Shown here: positions 11,253 to 21,867 of the stretch, one piece after another | Layout: the number at the start of each line of letters is the position of its first letter | How positions within the stretch are numbered: the first letter of the stretch is position 1 | NCBI GenBank assembly: GCA_001600635.1 | Contig: BCKL01000002.1 | Location: 174,458 to 238,457 of the forward strand | DNA: 64,000 bases | Reading direction: 5' to 3' | Source: Leucosporidium creatinivorum | Taxonomy: Eukaryota; Basidiomycota; Microbotryomycetes; Leucosporidiales; Leucosporidiaceae | The notes under the pieces: model-generated | What the model was told of the DNA's origin: nothing | The model's input: the letters and a program-made list of their open reading frames with translations, nothing else | Databases searched by the model: none | Program-made: the position numbers and the translations under genes

Positions 11253-12784
11253 ATGAGCGTTCTCTCGTCGCTCCCTACGCTGCCAGCCGCTCAAGAGCCA
11301 GGCAAGACGATTAACGGCAAGCGAGTCCGTGTACCTCCTCGTGTTACTCTCGGCGAGATGTGAGTAGTCTTCTGTATCTCAGTACAGCGCTCGCAAGGCC
11401 GCGCGGCGCTGTCGTCTGAGCTGGCCAGCGCGCTGACCGTCCGTTTCTCGTCTGTAGCACTCCCAACAATGTCGGAACGCTCAAGAAGTTGAACCTCGTG
11501 AGTCTGGCACTACTATGTTACAGCCCGAGCATCCTGAGCAAGCGGGAAGAAGCCAGAACGGGCGATGGCCGCAATCTCTCGCCGGCTGGCATGCTCGGCG
11601 ATGCTGGTGCGGTGGGCGGAAGCTGGCAGTGGGAGGAGCTCGTCAAACGTGTACAGCTTCCGTTGCTGCTCGGCGAAGATGCCATGGCACTGGAAGGCCG
11701 ACGACGGCGCTAGCTCGCTCCGCCGAGGGCAGGCAATCGTCCCAGCAGCGGGCAAGGGGGTCGAACCTGCCACGCAGCATAATGCACTCGAGAAAGCTCT
11801 ACAGCTCTCTCGCCTCCTCGACCACTCCAGCAGCTGTAGGATCTGGCTCACCTCACACCTCGGTCCTCCCCCTTCTGCAGTGCCTCTTCCCCGTTTCCTA
11901 CTCTGATCGCTTCTGTACGTGTTGCATCGACTCGGTCGCTCGGTAGCTATCGCTGACCCAGATTGCGCCTGCAGACCGCGATGTCCTCGACCTCGAGATC
12001 ACGCCCGAAGAGTACTCGAAGCTCGGTGCGTTAGCTGCACGCCTTCATCTTCCACTCGCGACTGACGCCCCGCGCTACTAAATCTACAGTCTTCTACCAA
12101 GACATCGCCGTCGGTTCCATCGTCTCGCGCCTCGAGCCCATCTCCACCCCCGCACCCACCTCCATCGCCGCCTCAGTCGCTCCTCCCTCGACCTCCTCCG
12201 CTCCCATCGCCTCCTCCTCCTCGTCTACTCCCACTCCCACAATCAACGGCACCGCCACTCACGTCCAAACTCAGGGCGAGGCAAGCAAGCTCTACATCAT
12301 GACCCTCGGCGTCCTCTCCCCCTACCGTCGGCAAGGGCTCGCTTCCGAGCTCGTGCAGCATGTCATTCAGGAGGCAGAGGCTTCTCTCGCTCCTCCTGCG
12401 CCTGCAGCTGTGGTGGAGGAGCCGGCTAGCAAGAAGAGCAAGGGGGAGGAGAAGGAGAAGGATGCTGCGGCTAAGGAGAAGAAGGAGGACAAGAAGGAGG
12501 AGGAGGTCGTCAAGCCTAGGGCGAGGGTCGAGAGCTTGTATCTGCATGTGCAGGTGTCGAACGAGGAGGCCAAGAGGTTCTGGGAGAAGCATGGGTTCGA
12601 GGTGACGGTGAGTTGCTCCTCGGTCGGTGCACGCTCGGTCGCTGTTAGCGTTTCTGAGCCGTTCACAGGATGACAAGCTGACCCTCTCTTCATCATACAG
12701 GGCACCATCGCCAACTACTACCGCAAGATTGAGCCTCGGGATGCTTGGGTCCTCGAGAGGAAGATCGTTGCTCCTTCGGCTTGA
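11253..12784 (+). CDS. NAA50: N-alpha-acetyltransferase 50 (GNAT family), with inserts
   Basis: This GNAT enzyme acetylates protein N-termini, usually with the NatA complex on ribosomes. After ATG 11253 the exons give VTLGEITPNNVGTLKKLNL, then CLFPVSYSDRFYRDVLDLE, then VFYQDIAVGSIVSRLEPI. The acetyl-CoA loop is SPYRRQGLASELV, and the protein ends with WEKHGFEVTGTIANYYRKIE and DAWVLERK. These match NAA50 strongly. Two inserts are unusual: a Ser/Thr/Pro/Ala stretch of about 35 residues before SKLYIMTLGV and a Lys/Glu-rich stretch of about 35 residues before SLYLHVQVSN. Both sit inside the GNAT fold, probably as surface loops. Intron 2 (11498-11880) is 383 nt, the longest in this region. Confidence 0.92.
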
Positions 12785-13162
12785 GCTGGTCGGAGAAGGA
12801 TGGGGCGGGGAATGGGGAGCGAGATGATGATGCCTTCGCTTATATAGAGCCTAGGTGAAACGAAACGAAGCTCTAGCAGCTCACCATTCAGCTGTTGGCC
12901 AGGTCTAACGAGAGGATCTCGGCGCTGACTCTGAACCGCTGACCCTCGCGGCGCTCTCGGCAGTCATTCTGCACGCTACTGGGACTGTCATAAGCTGATG
13001 AAGGACTCGGATCTACGAATAAGGCTTCTACGACAGTCAAGCGAGAAAGACGTGTCCCTTCGGCTCGACACGATGCCGTCGACTTGGAGCCGGCCTCACC
13101 ACCTCTTGACTTCCGCCGTCCGTTCACTCGCTTGGCTCTGCTTCGACTTTGGCTCGCTCACA
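12785..13162. promoter_or_regulatory. NAA50 3' flank and P450 upstream region
   Basis: This 378-bp gap lies between two plus-strand genes. A TATATA stretch occurs near 12840-12846, about 320 bp before the P450 ATG. It could be a TATA box only if the 5' UTR is long. No gene is seen. Confidence 0.4.
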
Positions 13163-15658
13163 ATGGATCTGCTCACTCGTGCCACCCTTCCGGGGATTCT
13201 GTACGTCGATAGCCTCAATCCCTGCGAGGCCGAACTGACAGCTCGAGCTCTGCAGCCCCACCTTCGTCTCGCTCGTTGCCCTCTTCGTCACCGCTCTAAT
13301 CTACCGCATCGTCGTTCAGCCATACTCCTCGCATCTTCGTGTAATCCCTGGACCTCCGAGCAAGCCTCAGAACTCGATCTGGTCGCTGCTAGCAGGCAAT
13401 TTCCAGGCGACCCTCTTTCGCGCGACGCCCGAGTGGAGGAATCGAGATGAGTTCGGCGGGGCGATTCGCTACAGTGGGGCGCTAGGGGTGAGCTCCGAGT
13501 GGTTCTCCTCCCGGTCGTGGAGTCGCACAGCTGACCTTCGCTTCACCCGCTGCAAAGGAGCAAGCCGTCGTCGTGACCGACCCTATCGCCGTGCAGCACA
13601 TCCTTTCGCACCACAACGACTTTCCTCCGCCTAAGAGTGTCCAGAAGATCATCGGCATCATGGTCGGGGAAGGATTGCTGTTTGCTCAAGGTGAGCAAGC
13701 GGGCCAAAGTCGACCAGCTCGGCGATGGATCGCTTACTCTCGCTTCTTGGCACGCAGGGGAAGCTCATAGGCGACAGAGGAAGATCATGAATCCGTCTTT
13801 CTCTCCTCTTCACCTCCGAGAACTACTTCCATCTTTCTTCGAGGCAACTTACAAGGTGCGCCAAGCCCTACTCTTCGTTGCTCCCTCCGCTAACGCTGAC
13901 TTGCGCTGGCCTCAGCTCCGCGACGAATGGCTCGAGATCCTTCGGACCCCTCCCTCGATCAGCACCACCGACGAGAACGGCTCCACCTCGCGTCTCGATG
14001 GCCCTTCGCCCGTCCAAGACTCGGCGCTCATCAACCTCTCCCTCTGGCTCCCCCGCCTCACTCTCGACATCATCGGTCTCTCCGGCTTCGGCTACTCCTT
14101 CAATCAAGTCACCGGCGGCTCGAGCTCCTTCGCCGACGCGTTCAACTCCATCTTCAGCAACAAGGACGCTGTGGCCGGGGTGCTCAAGCCGCCGAGTCCT
14201 GCAGCCACTGTTGCAATCACCATTGCTGTCGCTCTGCTCATCCGTCTGCCGCTGGGATTGGCTAGGTGGTTACCCGGGAAGGAGGTGGGGGATCTGTTGA
14301 AGGCGATGGATCTGATCAAGGAGGAGTCGAGGAAGGTGGTGCAGTTGAAGACGGCGGAGGTGGAGAAGGATGGGTTGGGGACCCTTGGGAGTGGACGAGA
14401 CTTGATCACGCTGCTGTGTGAGTATCTCGCGTCCCTAATTTGAAGCGTTTGTGCAAGAACGCTGACCGCGGCCGTCGCATCTGCAGTGAGGTCGAATCTC
14501 GGTGCTGGCAGCAACGCTCTTAGCGACGCTGAACTCGAGGGACAGATCGCTGTGAGCTCCCAGATTTCGCCTGTTCTTCTCTTAATTCTTGTTTGCCGTC
14601 CCACATCTCTGGGACCTTGAACCGTTCGAGACTAGCTCTCTTGGCAGCCGCTGATTCCCTCTCGCCCTGCTTCCTCCCCTCCACCTACCTCAGACGCTCC
14701 TCCTCGCAGGTCAAGATACCAGCTCGCTCACTCTCACGTGGGCGCTAGTCTACCTCGCCCGCAACCCCGCCGCCCAAGACCGACTCCGTACCGAGCTGCT
14801 CGAGGCGCGCCGAGCAGCCATTGCCGAGGGTCGCGACGAGCTCAATCACGAGGATCTCGAGTCGATGGCGTTCTTGGATGCTGTGGTGGTGAGTAGTGGC
14901 TCTGAGGAGCAAAGTCCACCCCTACGAGGGAGCTTAGCTGACCCCTCTCGACTTCTCCAGCGCGAGACTCTTCGCCTCGAACCCCCCGCCGCCTTCGCCA
15001 TCCGTACCTCCCACACTACCACCCGAATCCCTCTCTCCAAACCTCTCACCACCTCTTCTGGTCCAATCAGTTCTCTCCCCATCCCTAGCAACACCACCTT
15101 GATCATCCCCTTCGCAGCGATGAATCGCGAGAGGGCCGTGTTCGGCGAGGATGCTGAGGAGTGGAGGCCGGAGAGATGGGAGGAGGGTGCCGGGGAGGGA
15201 GGAGTGGGGATCTACTCGCATATGATGACCTTCTCAGCGGGGTGAGTCGGTGGTGTTGGCTGAGGCTTGCGCGGAGAGGGAGCGCCGAAGCTGACCTCTG
15301 CCCGACGCCTCTCGTCGCAGCCCTCGCGCTTGCATTGGCTACAAGTTCGCGTACGCGGTCGTTTCACCGCTCGCCATCATTTTGTGCTGACCTATCTCCT
15401 CCTCCAGCCTGCTCGAGATCAAGGCGTTCGTCCTCTCCCTTCCACTTTAACTTCATCGACGAGCTTCCCGCTGACTCCTGCTCTCGCCCTCCCTAATACA
15501 GCGTCCTCGCCACCCTCCTCACCACCTTCACCTTCGCGCCTCGCGATTCGGTCACGACCTACTACCAGCGCACACCTGTCCTCACTCGACCGCTCGTCAA
15601 AGGTGAAGAGGAGGAGGGGTTCAAATGCGAGCTGAGGGTTGGCCTCGTTGGCGAGTAG
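13163..15658 (+). CDS. Cytochrome P450 monooxygenase, microsomal type
   Basis: This is a haem-thiolate monooxygenase anchored in the ER by an N-terminal membrane segment (PTFVSLVALFVTALIYRIVV), followed by the proline-rich hinge VIPGPPSKP. Other marks are the C-helix-like HRRQRKIMNPSFS, the I-helix oxygen motif LLLAGQDTSSLTLTW, the K-helix RETLRLEPPAA (ExxR), the PERF-like EEWRPERW, and the haem loop FSAG/PRACIGYKFA with the cysteine ligand. The haem loop is split by an intron. About eleven introns are needed. The stop is TAG at 15656-15658. Substrate and CYP family cannot be told from the sequence. There is no obvious biosynthetic cluster around it, so general xenobiotic or fatty-acid oxidation is as likely as secondary metabolism. 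Confidence 0.92.
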
Positions 15659-16139
15659 GCAGAGGCGTAGAGGCGGAATCGCATAGATAGTTTTCACATC
15701 TTTCCTCGCTTGACGTCACAACTCTCCACTTCGACATGCTGCATGGGAGCGAGCACAGAGCTTGCTCGAGTGATCGCCGACAAGCCGAGAGGCTCTGTTC
15801 AGCGCAGTGATCGTGAACCACGACCTCGCATCCCCCATACCACCTCAAGCGTACTCTACCAACTTTAGAGCTACGGGGAGCAAGCTACCTGCGTCCATTC
15901 CACGGCGCGGCGCCCGGGGAGGCAGCTCGGCGCCGAGCAGATGAAGGGGAACGAGAACTGCAGGAGGCTGTACAACGAGCTTCTTACGCGTCTAACCAGG
16001 CCCAATGAATCCTTGACTCCCTGACGAGCTGTCCTGCACGAGTACACGGCACGACCCCTCTCCTCTTGGAGAAGCGCGCTCTGGCTGACGACAGGTCCTG
16101 CCCTCCCCCACAACCCTCACACCCGCTTACAACCCTACA
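15659..16139. other. Intergenic region after the P450 gene
   Basis: This is the P450 3' flank running up to the beta-4-like relic. No ORF here has splice signals or motifs I can support. Confidence 0.45.
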
Positions 16140-16254
16140 ATGGAAGGTGTGTAGTCTAGCAGCAGCTGCTACAGACTGCGCTGTAGCACAATAGACTTCA
16201 ACTAACCGTCTACTTCCTTCCAGTCTCGTTTGGAATCACTGGCAAGGACTGGAC
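16140..16254 (+). pseudogene. 5' relic of a proteasome beta-4 (Pre1)-like gene
   Basis: ATGGAAG at 16140-16146 is followed by a 77-nt intron-like sequence (GTGTGT donor, ACTAAC branch, CTTCCAG acceptor at 16223). Then comes TCTCGTTTGGAATCACTGGC and AAGGACTGG. Spliced, this reads MEVSFGITGKDW, the standard fungal start of proteasome subunit beta-4, with the phase-1 intron after ATGGAAG exactly as in the working gene at 24315. After KDW the expected V-V-A-S-D-T core is absent and the frame goes on into unrelated sequence. It is therefore a short broken copy of the 5' end, not a gene. Because it keeps the intron it came from DNA duplication, not from an mRNA copy. Chance resemblance of twelve residues plus intron position is possible but unlikely. 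Confidence 0.6.
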
Positions 16255-16773
16255 GGCCAGAGGGTGGCCAGTCCCTCCTCTCATTCCTTTTTTCGCACTG
16301 AGCTCACTCAGGGGATCTTGCCTCTTGTGTCATAGTGACCTCATTAGCGTGCAACTCGAGTCGCTTATTAGTTCTGGGAGCTCGGCGCCCGGTACTCGGT
16401 TACCACCGCCGAGGAGACCGCAGGGAGCTGCTGTTGGCAACAGATACCCAATGCCCGCTCAGCCATCAGCCTCTACCTTTGCACCATTCAAGCCGAAACC
16501 AAACGTATCGATTCAAGCAACTAGTACAAGGTATCGATCAAGCCGAGCTTCGGCCGCCGCACCAGCATCACGCCCAAGCCTATAGCCGCCTATACAGCAT
16601 CGACAAGCTCCAAAAGCAAGTCCTAGGGTAATATGCTCGGTAAGCTCACGCGTTCAGCGCAGACGACAACGGCGTACACAGCGTTGATCTGACGGCGAGG
16701 GGCAAGAGTCAGCTCGCTGACGAAAGGCAGGGACAAGTTACCCCGTAACGCGCCCCGACAGAACTCACCCGAG
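16255..16773. other. Intergenic, 3' flank of the unassigned minus-strand gene
   Basis: Reading the minus strand just past the stop at 16774, a GTGAGT donor follows the stop within a few bases. A GCTGAC...GTCAG acceptor lies about 80 nt further. This suggests a 3'-UTR intron. No other gene is visible. Confidence 0.4.
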
Positions 16774-19739
16774 CTACTCCTCGTACCAAAAAGTAATCCC
16801 GCGATCGACATCCAACTTGTGCAGTCGAGTCGAGCCCGGCGGGGAGAAGATCTCAGCGACCGACTGAGGGAAGGGGCGGCCCTTGCTACCCTCGAATCCG
16901 CCCCAATCTCCCTGCAGAGGCCCTACATCCTCCAATACCCGCTCGGCATACGCCCAAATGTGCGTCCACGCCTCCGGAGGCGGCAAATGCCGTTTCTCGG
17001 CTCGGCCCTTCTGCGTGTTCTCGGCCGCTCGAAGCGACTTGCGCCAAGGGGCATCGAGATAGAGGGCGAGCTTGTCGACCTTGTTGGATGGCCAGTTTGC
17101 CTTCTGCAGGACGTTGAAGCGGGCGAAGTCCTTGACGGCGTCGAGGAGGCGAGCGAGCGAGGCGAGGGTGAAGGTGCTGGCGCGGAAGGGTGCCGGTCCC
17201 GTGGGGCAATTGGGGATTGGTGGGAGGCCCATCCAGGTGTGCATGTCGCGCAGGATAGTGAGGACGTTGCTGATGGTGGTCTTGTCCCAAGTATAGTGTT
17301 GTAGGGGGGCGGGGAGGGTCGAAGGGTTGGCGAAGATGGGATCGTAGCGGGATTGGAGGTCGTAGGGATCGAAGGAGGTAGTGTAGTCGGTGAGGGGGAG
17401 CTTGGATGCGGCGTAGACCGCGCCGAGCAACAGCGTCGGCTTGATGTCGGTCTCGGCCTGCGTTATGCGAAGGAGGTGCGGCAGAGTCCGCTCGGTGACG
17501 ATGTAACTGCCCTCGCCACCGCACTCGACCATCCTCTCCGCCACCATTTCCTCCCTGAACTGGACACGCACCGAGAAGTGCTCCAACGAGCGCTTCAAAA
17601 GCTTGCGCAGGCTGTACACCCGTTGAGGGTGCAGGTCGCGCTCGTCGGGCAAGTCGGCGTTGTCGAGTGAAGCCAGAACGGCCTTTCGTGCCGCCAGCGT
17701 CGACCGACCGTCGCCCGAAGATTCGAGGTAAAGGAGGCGGGATGCGAACGTCGACATGAGTAGGGTGGGGAGGGCGCGGATGAGATCATCGATCTTGCTC
17801 GGTACTCGTGGGAGGAGGTCGAGGACGGAGACCCGCTTGGGACCCGTGGCGCGGAAGGAGGGCAGCGGAATATCGAGAATGGAAGCGTCCTCGGCGAGTT
17901 GACTGAGAGCGAGTCGTAGCCCGGTTTGCGCGGTCATCCAGCGCTCCTCCTGTGGACGAAAGGCGGTATCGAGACTTTCTTGAGTGAAAACCTTGGGGGC
18001 ACGCTGACCTATTGCCGGCGCGCCAAGCTGGGTCAGCTGAACCCTCGACCTCCGCCTCAAGACCGCGACTCACCAGTCTCCTTGATATACTGCTTGTCTC
18101 CTTCATCCTCATCCTCATCCTCATCCTCCCCACCCTCCTCATCCTCGTCGCTGTCCTCCTCCTCCTCCTCACGCTGCAGCTGCTGCAATCGACGCAACTC
18201 GCGTTGGGCCGACGCGGCCCACCCTCCATCTGCACTGACCCACTCGCGGATCTCGTACTGACTACTTCCCTCGCACGTCCAAGCCCAATCGGCTTCGCTC
18301 CACTCGTTGATGCAGGGCGAGCGAGAGCCGAAGAGCTGGCCCGCCTGGGAGGTGTAGGCGAGGTCGAAGGGAGGCGCGGCAGGCTGCGATGACCCTCGGA
18401 CGAGGCGAGCTCCACGACGCTGGATGCCGACCTCGGAGAAGACGCCCTGCCACGAGGCGTCGCTGTCTTCTGCTCCCGCGCCGAGGAAGCGGTCGAGGAG
18501 CTGACGACGCAGGGGCTCGGCGCCGGGCACGTTTGGGCGTAGGTAGGTGACGCGCGTCTGGCCGGTGTTGTCGTCGTAGTCTTGCGCGACGCCCGAGGTG
18601 ACGAGGGCCCGAGTGATGGCGATCCAGAAGGCTTCCGAGGACGCCCAATCGGCGCCGAGCTCCTCCATCACCTGCTTGAAGAGGCCGAGATCGTTGTCGA
18701 CGACGTAGGCGAAGTGCGTGAGGGAGTTGGGGCCGAGGGACTGGCCGCGATGGGCGATGTGCCCTCGGTAGTCGCAGGATTGGGCCATCGCGCTGAAGTC
18801 GGCGACGACCACTTGCGACCCGTCGATCCTCGAGGCCTGCTGCTTCTTCCGAGCCCATGCCATCTGCAGCGTGGGTGATTGGAGATGAAGGGAGTTGCTG
18901 TCGATGAACGAGAGGATGCCCTTGCGCGGGATGCGGTCTCGCTCGGCGCGAACCTTTGGGAGGTTGTAGTAGCGGGCGGTTGCGGTAGGCCGCTTGCCCA
19001 TCTCGATGGTGAACTCCTCGACGACGTCCTCGGCGTCCTCGAACTGGTACACTGCGTCGCGATCTCGGGTGTAGGGCAGGGCGTTCATGAAGTCGTCCTC
19101 GGTCGAACGAGAGGGGGCGATGGCGTCGGCTGGTGGCGGGGCGTAGGCGATGTCGAGTGCTTGCTGCATGATCTGGTCCCGAGTGAGGCAGTGGTCGAAG
19201 GTGGTGAGGGGCGAGAAAGCGGGACCGACGCGGCGACGCCCTGGCTTGAACTTCATGGGGCGATACCCTGGCCGCGAGATGGTGCTATCCCACAGCTTGA
19301 CCAAAGTATGGTCCGCCTCGCAATGGCCTTGGTAGCCTCGCCACGACGTGCCCTCCTTGAAGGGGTGCTTCGTGAGGTAGAGAGCCGACTCGGCCATGGC
19401 GCCGTACGATCCTCCACGCATCATCGTCGAGTACTCGCCGTCTAGGCCGAGCTGAAGTCCTCCCGGGCCGTGCTTGCCCGGCTTGTAGCCGAGTCCGCTC
19501 CCTCCCTCGAGGGCATAAAGCTGCTCGCAAGCAAACTCGCCGAGGCTGAGCGCGCTCGTCGTATTGGTGATGGCTCCGAGGGTGACCATGCCCTTTCTCC
19601 CCGCCATAAAGCCACCGGTAGCCATCCAGTCACGAACGATGACCGTGCTGGCAGCATCCTCGGGCTTGAGCTCGGCGACGCCTCGCACTCCGGACACCCT
19701 GAAGGCATCGTCAAGGTAGCTGCTCCCGGGAAGGCCCAT
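16774..19739 (-). CDS. Unassigned large protein (about 970 residues), two exons
   Basis: I do not recognise this protein. Exon 1 (19739 to about 18070) opens MGLPGSSYLDDAFRVSG and ends in an acidic tract (EEEEEDSDEDEEGG and following) then GDKQYIKETG. A standard intron (GTGAGT, GCTGAC, AATAG) joins it to QRAPKVFTQESL, and exon 2 stays open to WYEE at 16774. An in-frame TAA 18 nt before the ATG fixes the start. No signal peptide, membrane span, zinc cluster or nucleotide-binding loop is visible. One intron in 3 kb is very few for this genome. Coding bias matches the neighbours, so it looks like a maintained gene. It could be a fast-evolving host gene or an old acquired one. I will not name a function. 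Confidence 0.72.
18103..18172. repeat. TCC/TCA trinucleotide-type tract inside the unassigned gene
   Basis: The plus strand shows TCATCC and TCCTCC units in tandem. On the coding minus strand they encode the Glu/Asp-rich linker between the two halves of the unassigned protein. Such tracts are slippage-prone and are likely to vary in length between strains. Confidence 0.8.
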
Positions 19740-21867
19740 CGTGAGGGGTATGGCTTAGGAGGATGGTAGGGATCGAAGAGCGAGACGATGAGACGAGAGG
19801 GCAGGGGTGGAGCGGTGTGCCGAGCTGAGCGGAGGAGGCTTTGAGAATGAACGTCCCTGTTTGTGACAGCTGGCTCGGCAGACAAGCTGCTCGACTCTGT
19901 CCGTTCTCTAGGCGAATTGATGGGCCCGAATGAAGTGCTGTAGCTTTGGTGTGGAGGGGAAGACGAGACGAGCTGGTGGTGCGACCCGAGAGTCAGCTGC
20001 TGCAATGTGTGAGGACGGTGTGCTCACACAACGGTGGGCAGGAGGGGATAAGATGCTCACCTGTATGTGCGACCGAGCGTCTCTCAGCTGCTACTAAGCT
20101 GCTCTTGTAAGCTCTGTTGCAAGTCGAAGAGAGTGGAAGACGATGAAGGCGCAGGGCGGGTGCAGCTGCTACCGAGGGGGAGTTGTACTCGGAAGGTGTA
20201 GCAGTCTTGATGCGAGCTGCGAGACGAGACGAGGGGTAGATGGGCAGAGAGCAAGAGCGAGTCACGCCCTTCTCTCGCTCCGCCTTCGTCCTCGTCCACA
20301 TCACTCGCTCGACCTAGCCACTATTACAGTCGGCGATCTACTCACCTGCTGCACGCTACCATGACTGCCCATCGACGTCGCTGGCTCGTCCCGCTCATGG
20401 TCGTCCATCGCCCGTCTCGGCGGAGCGGCTTGAAGGGACCGGAAGAGCGAGGAGAGGACTTTGGAGGTAGTGTGCACGCCTCGGACTATCTGGTTAAGTG
20501 GGGAAGAGGTACTGGAGGAGGCTGTAGTAAGGTGAGTGTTTATCAGCCGTCACGTCCCTGCGCTTCAGCTCGAGCGTCGCCGTGCGCGCGACAAGTGGCG
20601 GAAGGGGACTCCACAGAGCGCTAGAGGCGTAGGCAGCCTACCTGGAGCAGGAGATATTGGTGCAACGACACTGGTGCGCTCGGCGGCCGCAAAGGGGGAG
20701 CTCCGAAGGCGACGAGCCGCCCCTTCTTGGAGTGGAGCCTGCGTTTGCGGGTAGACGGAGGGGCAGGGGACCACAGATTTGGGGAGAGCAGGACGTGAGG
20801 GGCTGTGAGAGGTTGATGGTGGAAGTGCCGGTCCTCAGTGTTGCTGGTTGGCGCCGAGACGTCGACAAGGTGCTCCAGAGGGATCCCGAGCGCGGCTCTT
20901 GATCGTCTGAAGGTCATCATACGCTGGACTGAGGTGTAGTTGTGCAGCTGTTGGCAGGTTCGAAGGTTTGGGCGTCATTTGGTCGAAGAGACGGGGCTGC
21001 AGAGAAAGGCGGAAGGAGAGCTTCGACGCGCGCTTGTTGATGCATGGAATCCGACTCCCCCATTACGGGGAATACTTGGAGGTGACGCGCGCAGACAACA
21101 TTCTCCTATACGTCCCTGCCTCGTTCCATCCTCTCGAGAGCAGAGACAGCTGGCATGATCTCGGCGATGCGGCGCGCGTTGCCTTCGGGGAAAGAGCAGA
21201 AGGTCCTCCAGGCTTCGCAGGAAGCTGCGCCTCGGAAATGTGCTTCCAGCGGCAGTGATTCGATTGAACACCATCAGAAAGCTGCACCACGCGCATGAGC
21301 GCAGATTGCTCGGCTCGGCGATGATCAACTCGTTGAAGGGCAAAATTCCGCGCTCCCACCGCAGATGGGAGCATTGTCAGCCGAATCTGGTGCTCTAGAA
21401 GCCGTACATATCCCCCGTCCAACGTGTCCGCGATGGTTATGCGGTGCAAACCACTGCCATTGCTTTCGGCCGGCGCGACTCGTCGCCATCGCCGAACACC
21501 GAGGAGTGGAACCGCTGCAACTCCGCTGCAGTTGTGCGAGCTGTCAGGCGCCTTCTACAGTCCTCTCCGGTCCTTGGTGCACGCTTCGAGTCCTCTCCAG
21601 TACCTTGCCCGCCGAGTTCGCCTCTCCGCGGTGGACACCGAGCAACTGAAGGGAGGGGGGTTTCAGACGAGTTGTATGTTTCGCTTTGTTCACGGGGAAT
21701 GACAGAGAACTAAACTGCGTTATCACAGACGTACGCACGGCAACAGACAGAAGCACAGACACACCAAAAGCAAGCTATCCTAATCCTCAACGCCGAGCAC
21801 CGCGCTTCAAGCTCGACGGTTCACCTGCGAGAGTGGAGGGCGGGTCAGCGAGACGCTCTGGCAGGAA
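19740..21867. other. 2.1-kb region without a firm gene
   Basis: Close to 19740 this is the upstream region of the unassigned gene. Intron-like signals on the minus strand (a donor after CACATACAG near 20060, acceptors near 20000 and 20228) suggest a spliced 5' UTR. From about 20900 to 21850 many frames are open on both strands but none has a motif, a consistent splice chain or typical codon use. The sequence looks less biased than flanking genes. It may hold a decayed gene, a long non-coding transcript or simply spacer. Confidence 0.4.
20150..20800 (-). CDS. Possible small spliced gene, unknown (tentative)
   Basis: On the minus strand an acceptor CTCTCACAG near 20805 opens a frame reading PSRPALPKSVVPCPSVYPQT onward to TSVVAPISPAP. 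A GTAGGC donor after CTCCAG (near 20640) and an acceptor ACTACAG (near 20525) join it in frame to SSSTSSPLNQIVRGV, continuing through TTSKVLSSLFRSLQ to GSHGSVQQ. A GTGAGT donor (20343) and a CTCGCAG acceptor (near 20228) then lead to a short tail ending in a stop. No ATG is seen for the first exon and nothing is recognisable. It may instead be part of the 5' UTR of the unassigned gene. Confidence 0.2.

Noticed and set aside
11745-11850. tRNA-like B box (GGTTCGACCCC on the minus strand) inside NAA50 intron 2, with a CTGTAGA loop upstream
   Set aside because: The T stem pairs poorly and the flanks do not form an acceptor stem; the A-box region also does not fit. It is probably chance.
20361-20624. 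Plus-strand ORF starting MTAHRRRWLVPLMVVH with a GTGAGT inside
   Set aside because: No usable acceptor or branch site downstream, no motif, and the minus strand here has the better open frame.
21063-21449. Minus-strand frame with ITIADTLDGGYVRLLEHQ that looked protein-like
   Set aside because: No ATG, no splice connection to either neighbour and no continuation of similar quality; kept only as part of the unexplained region.
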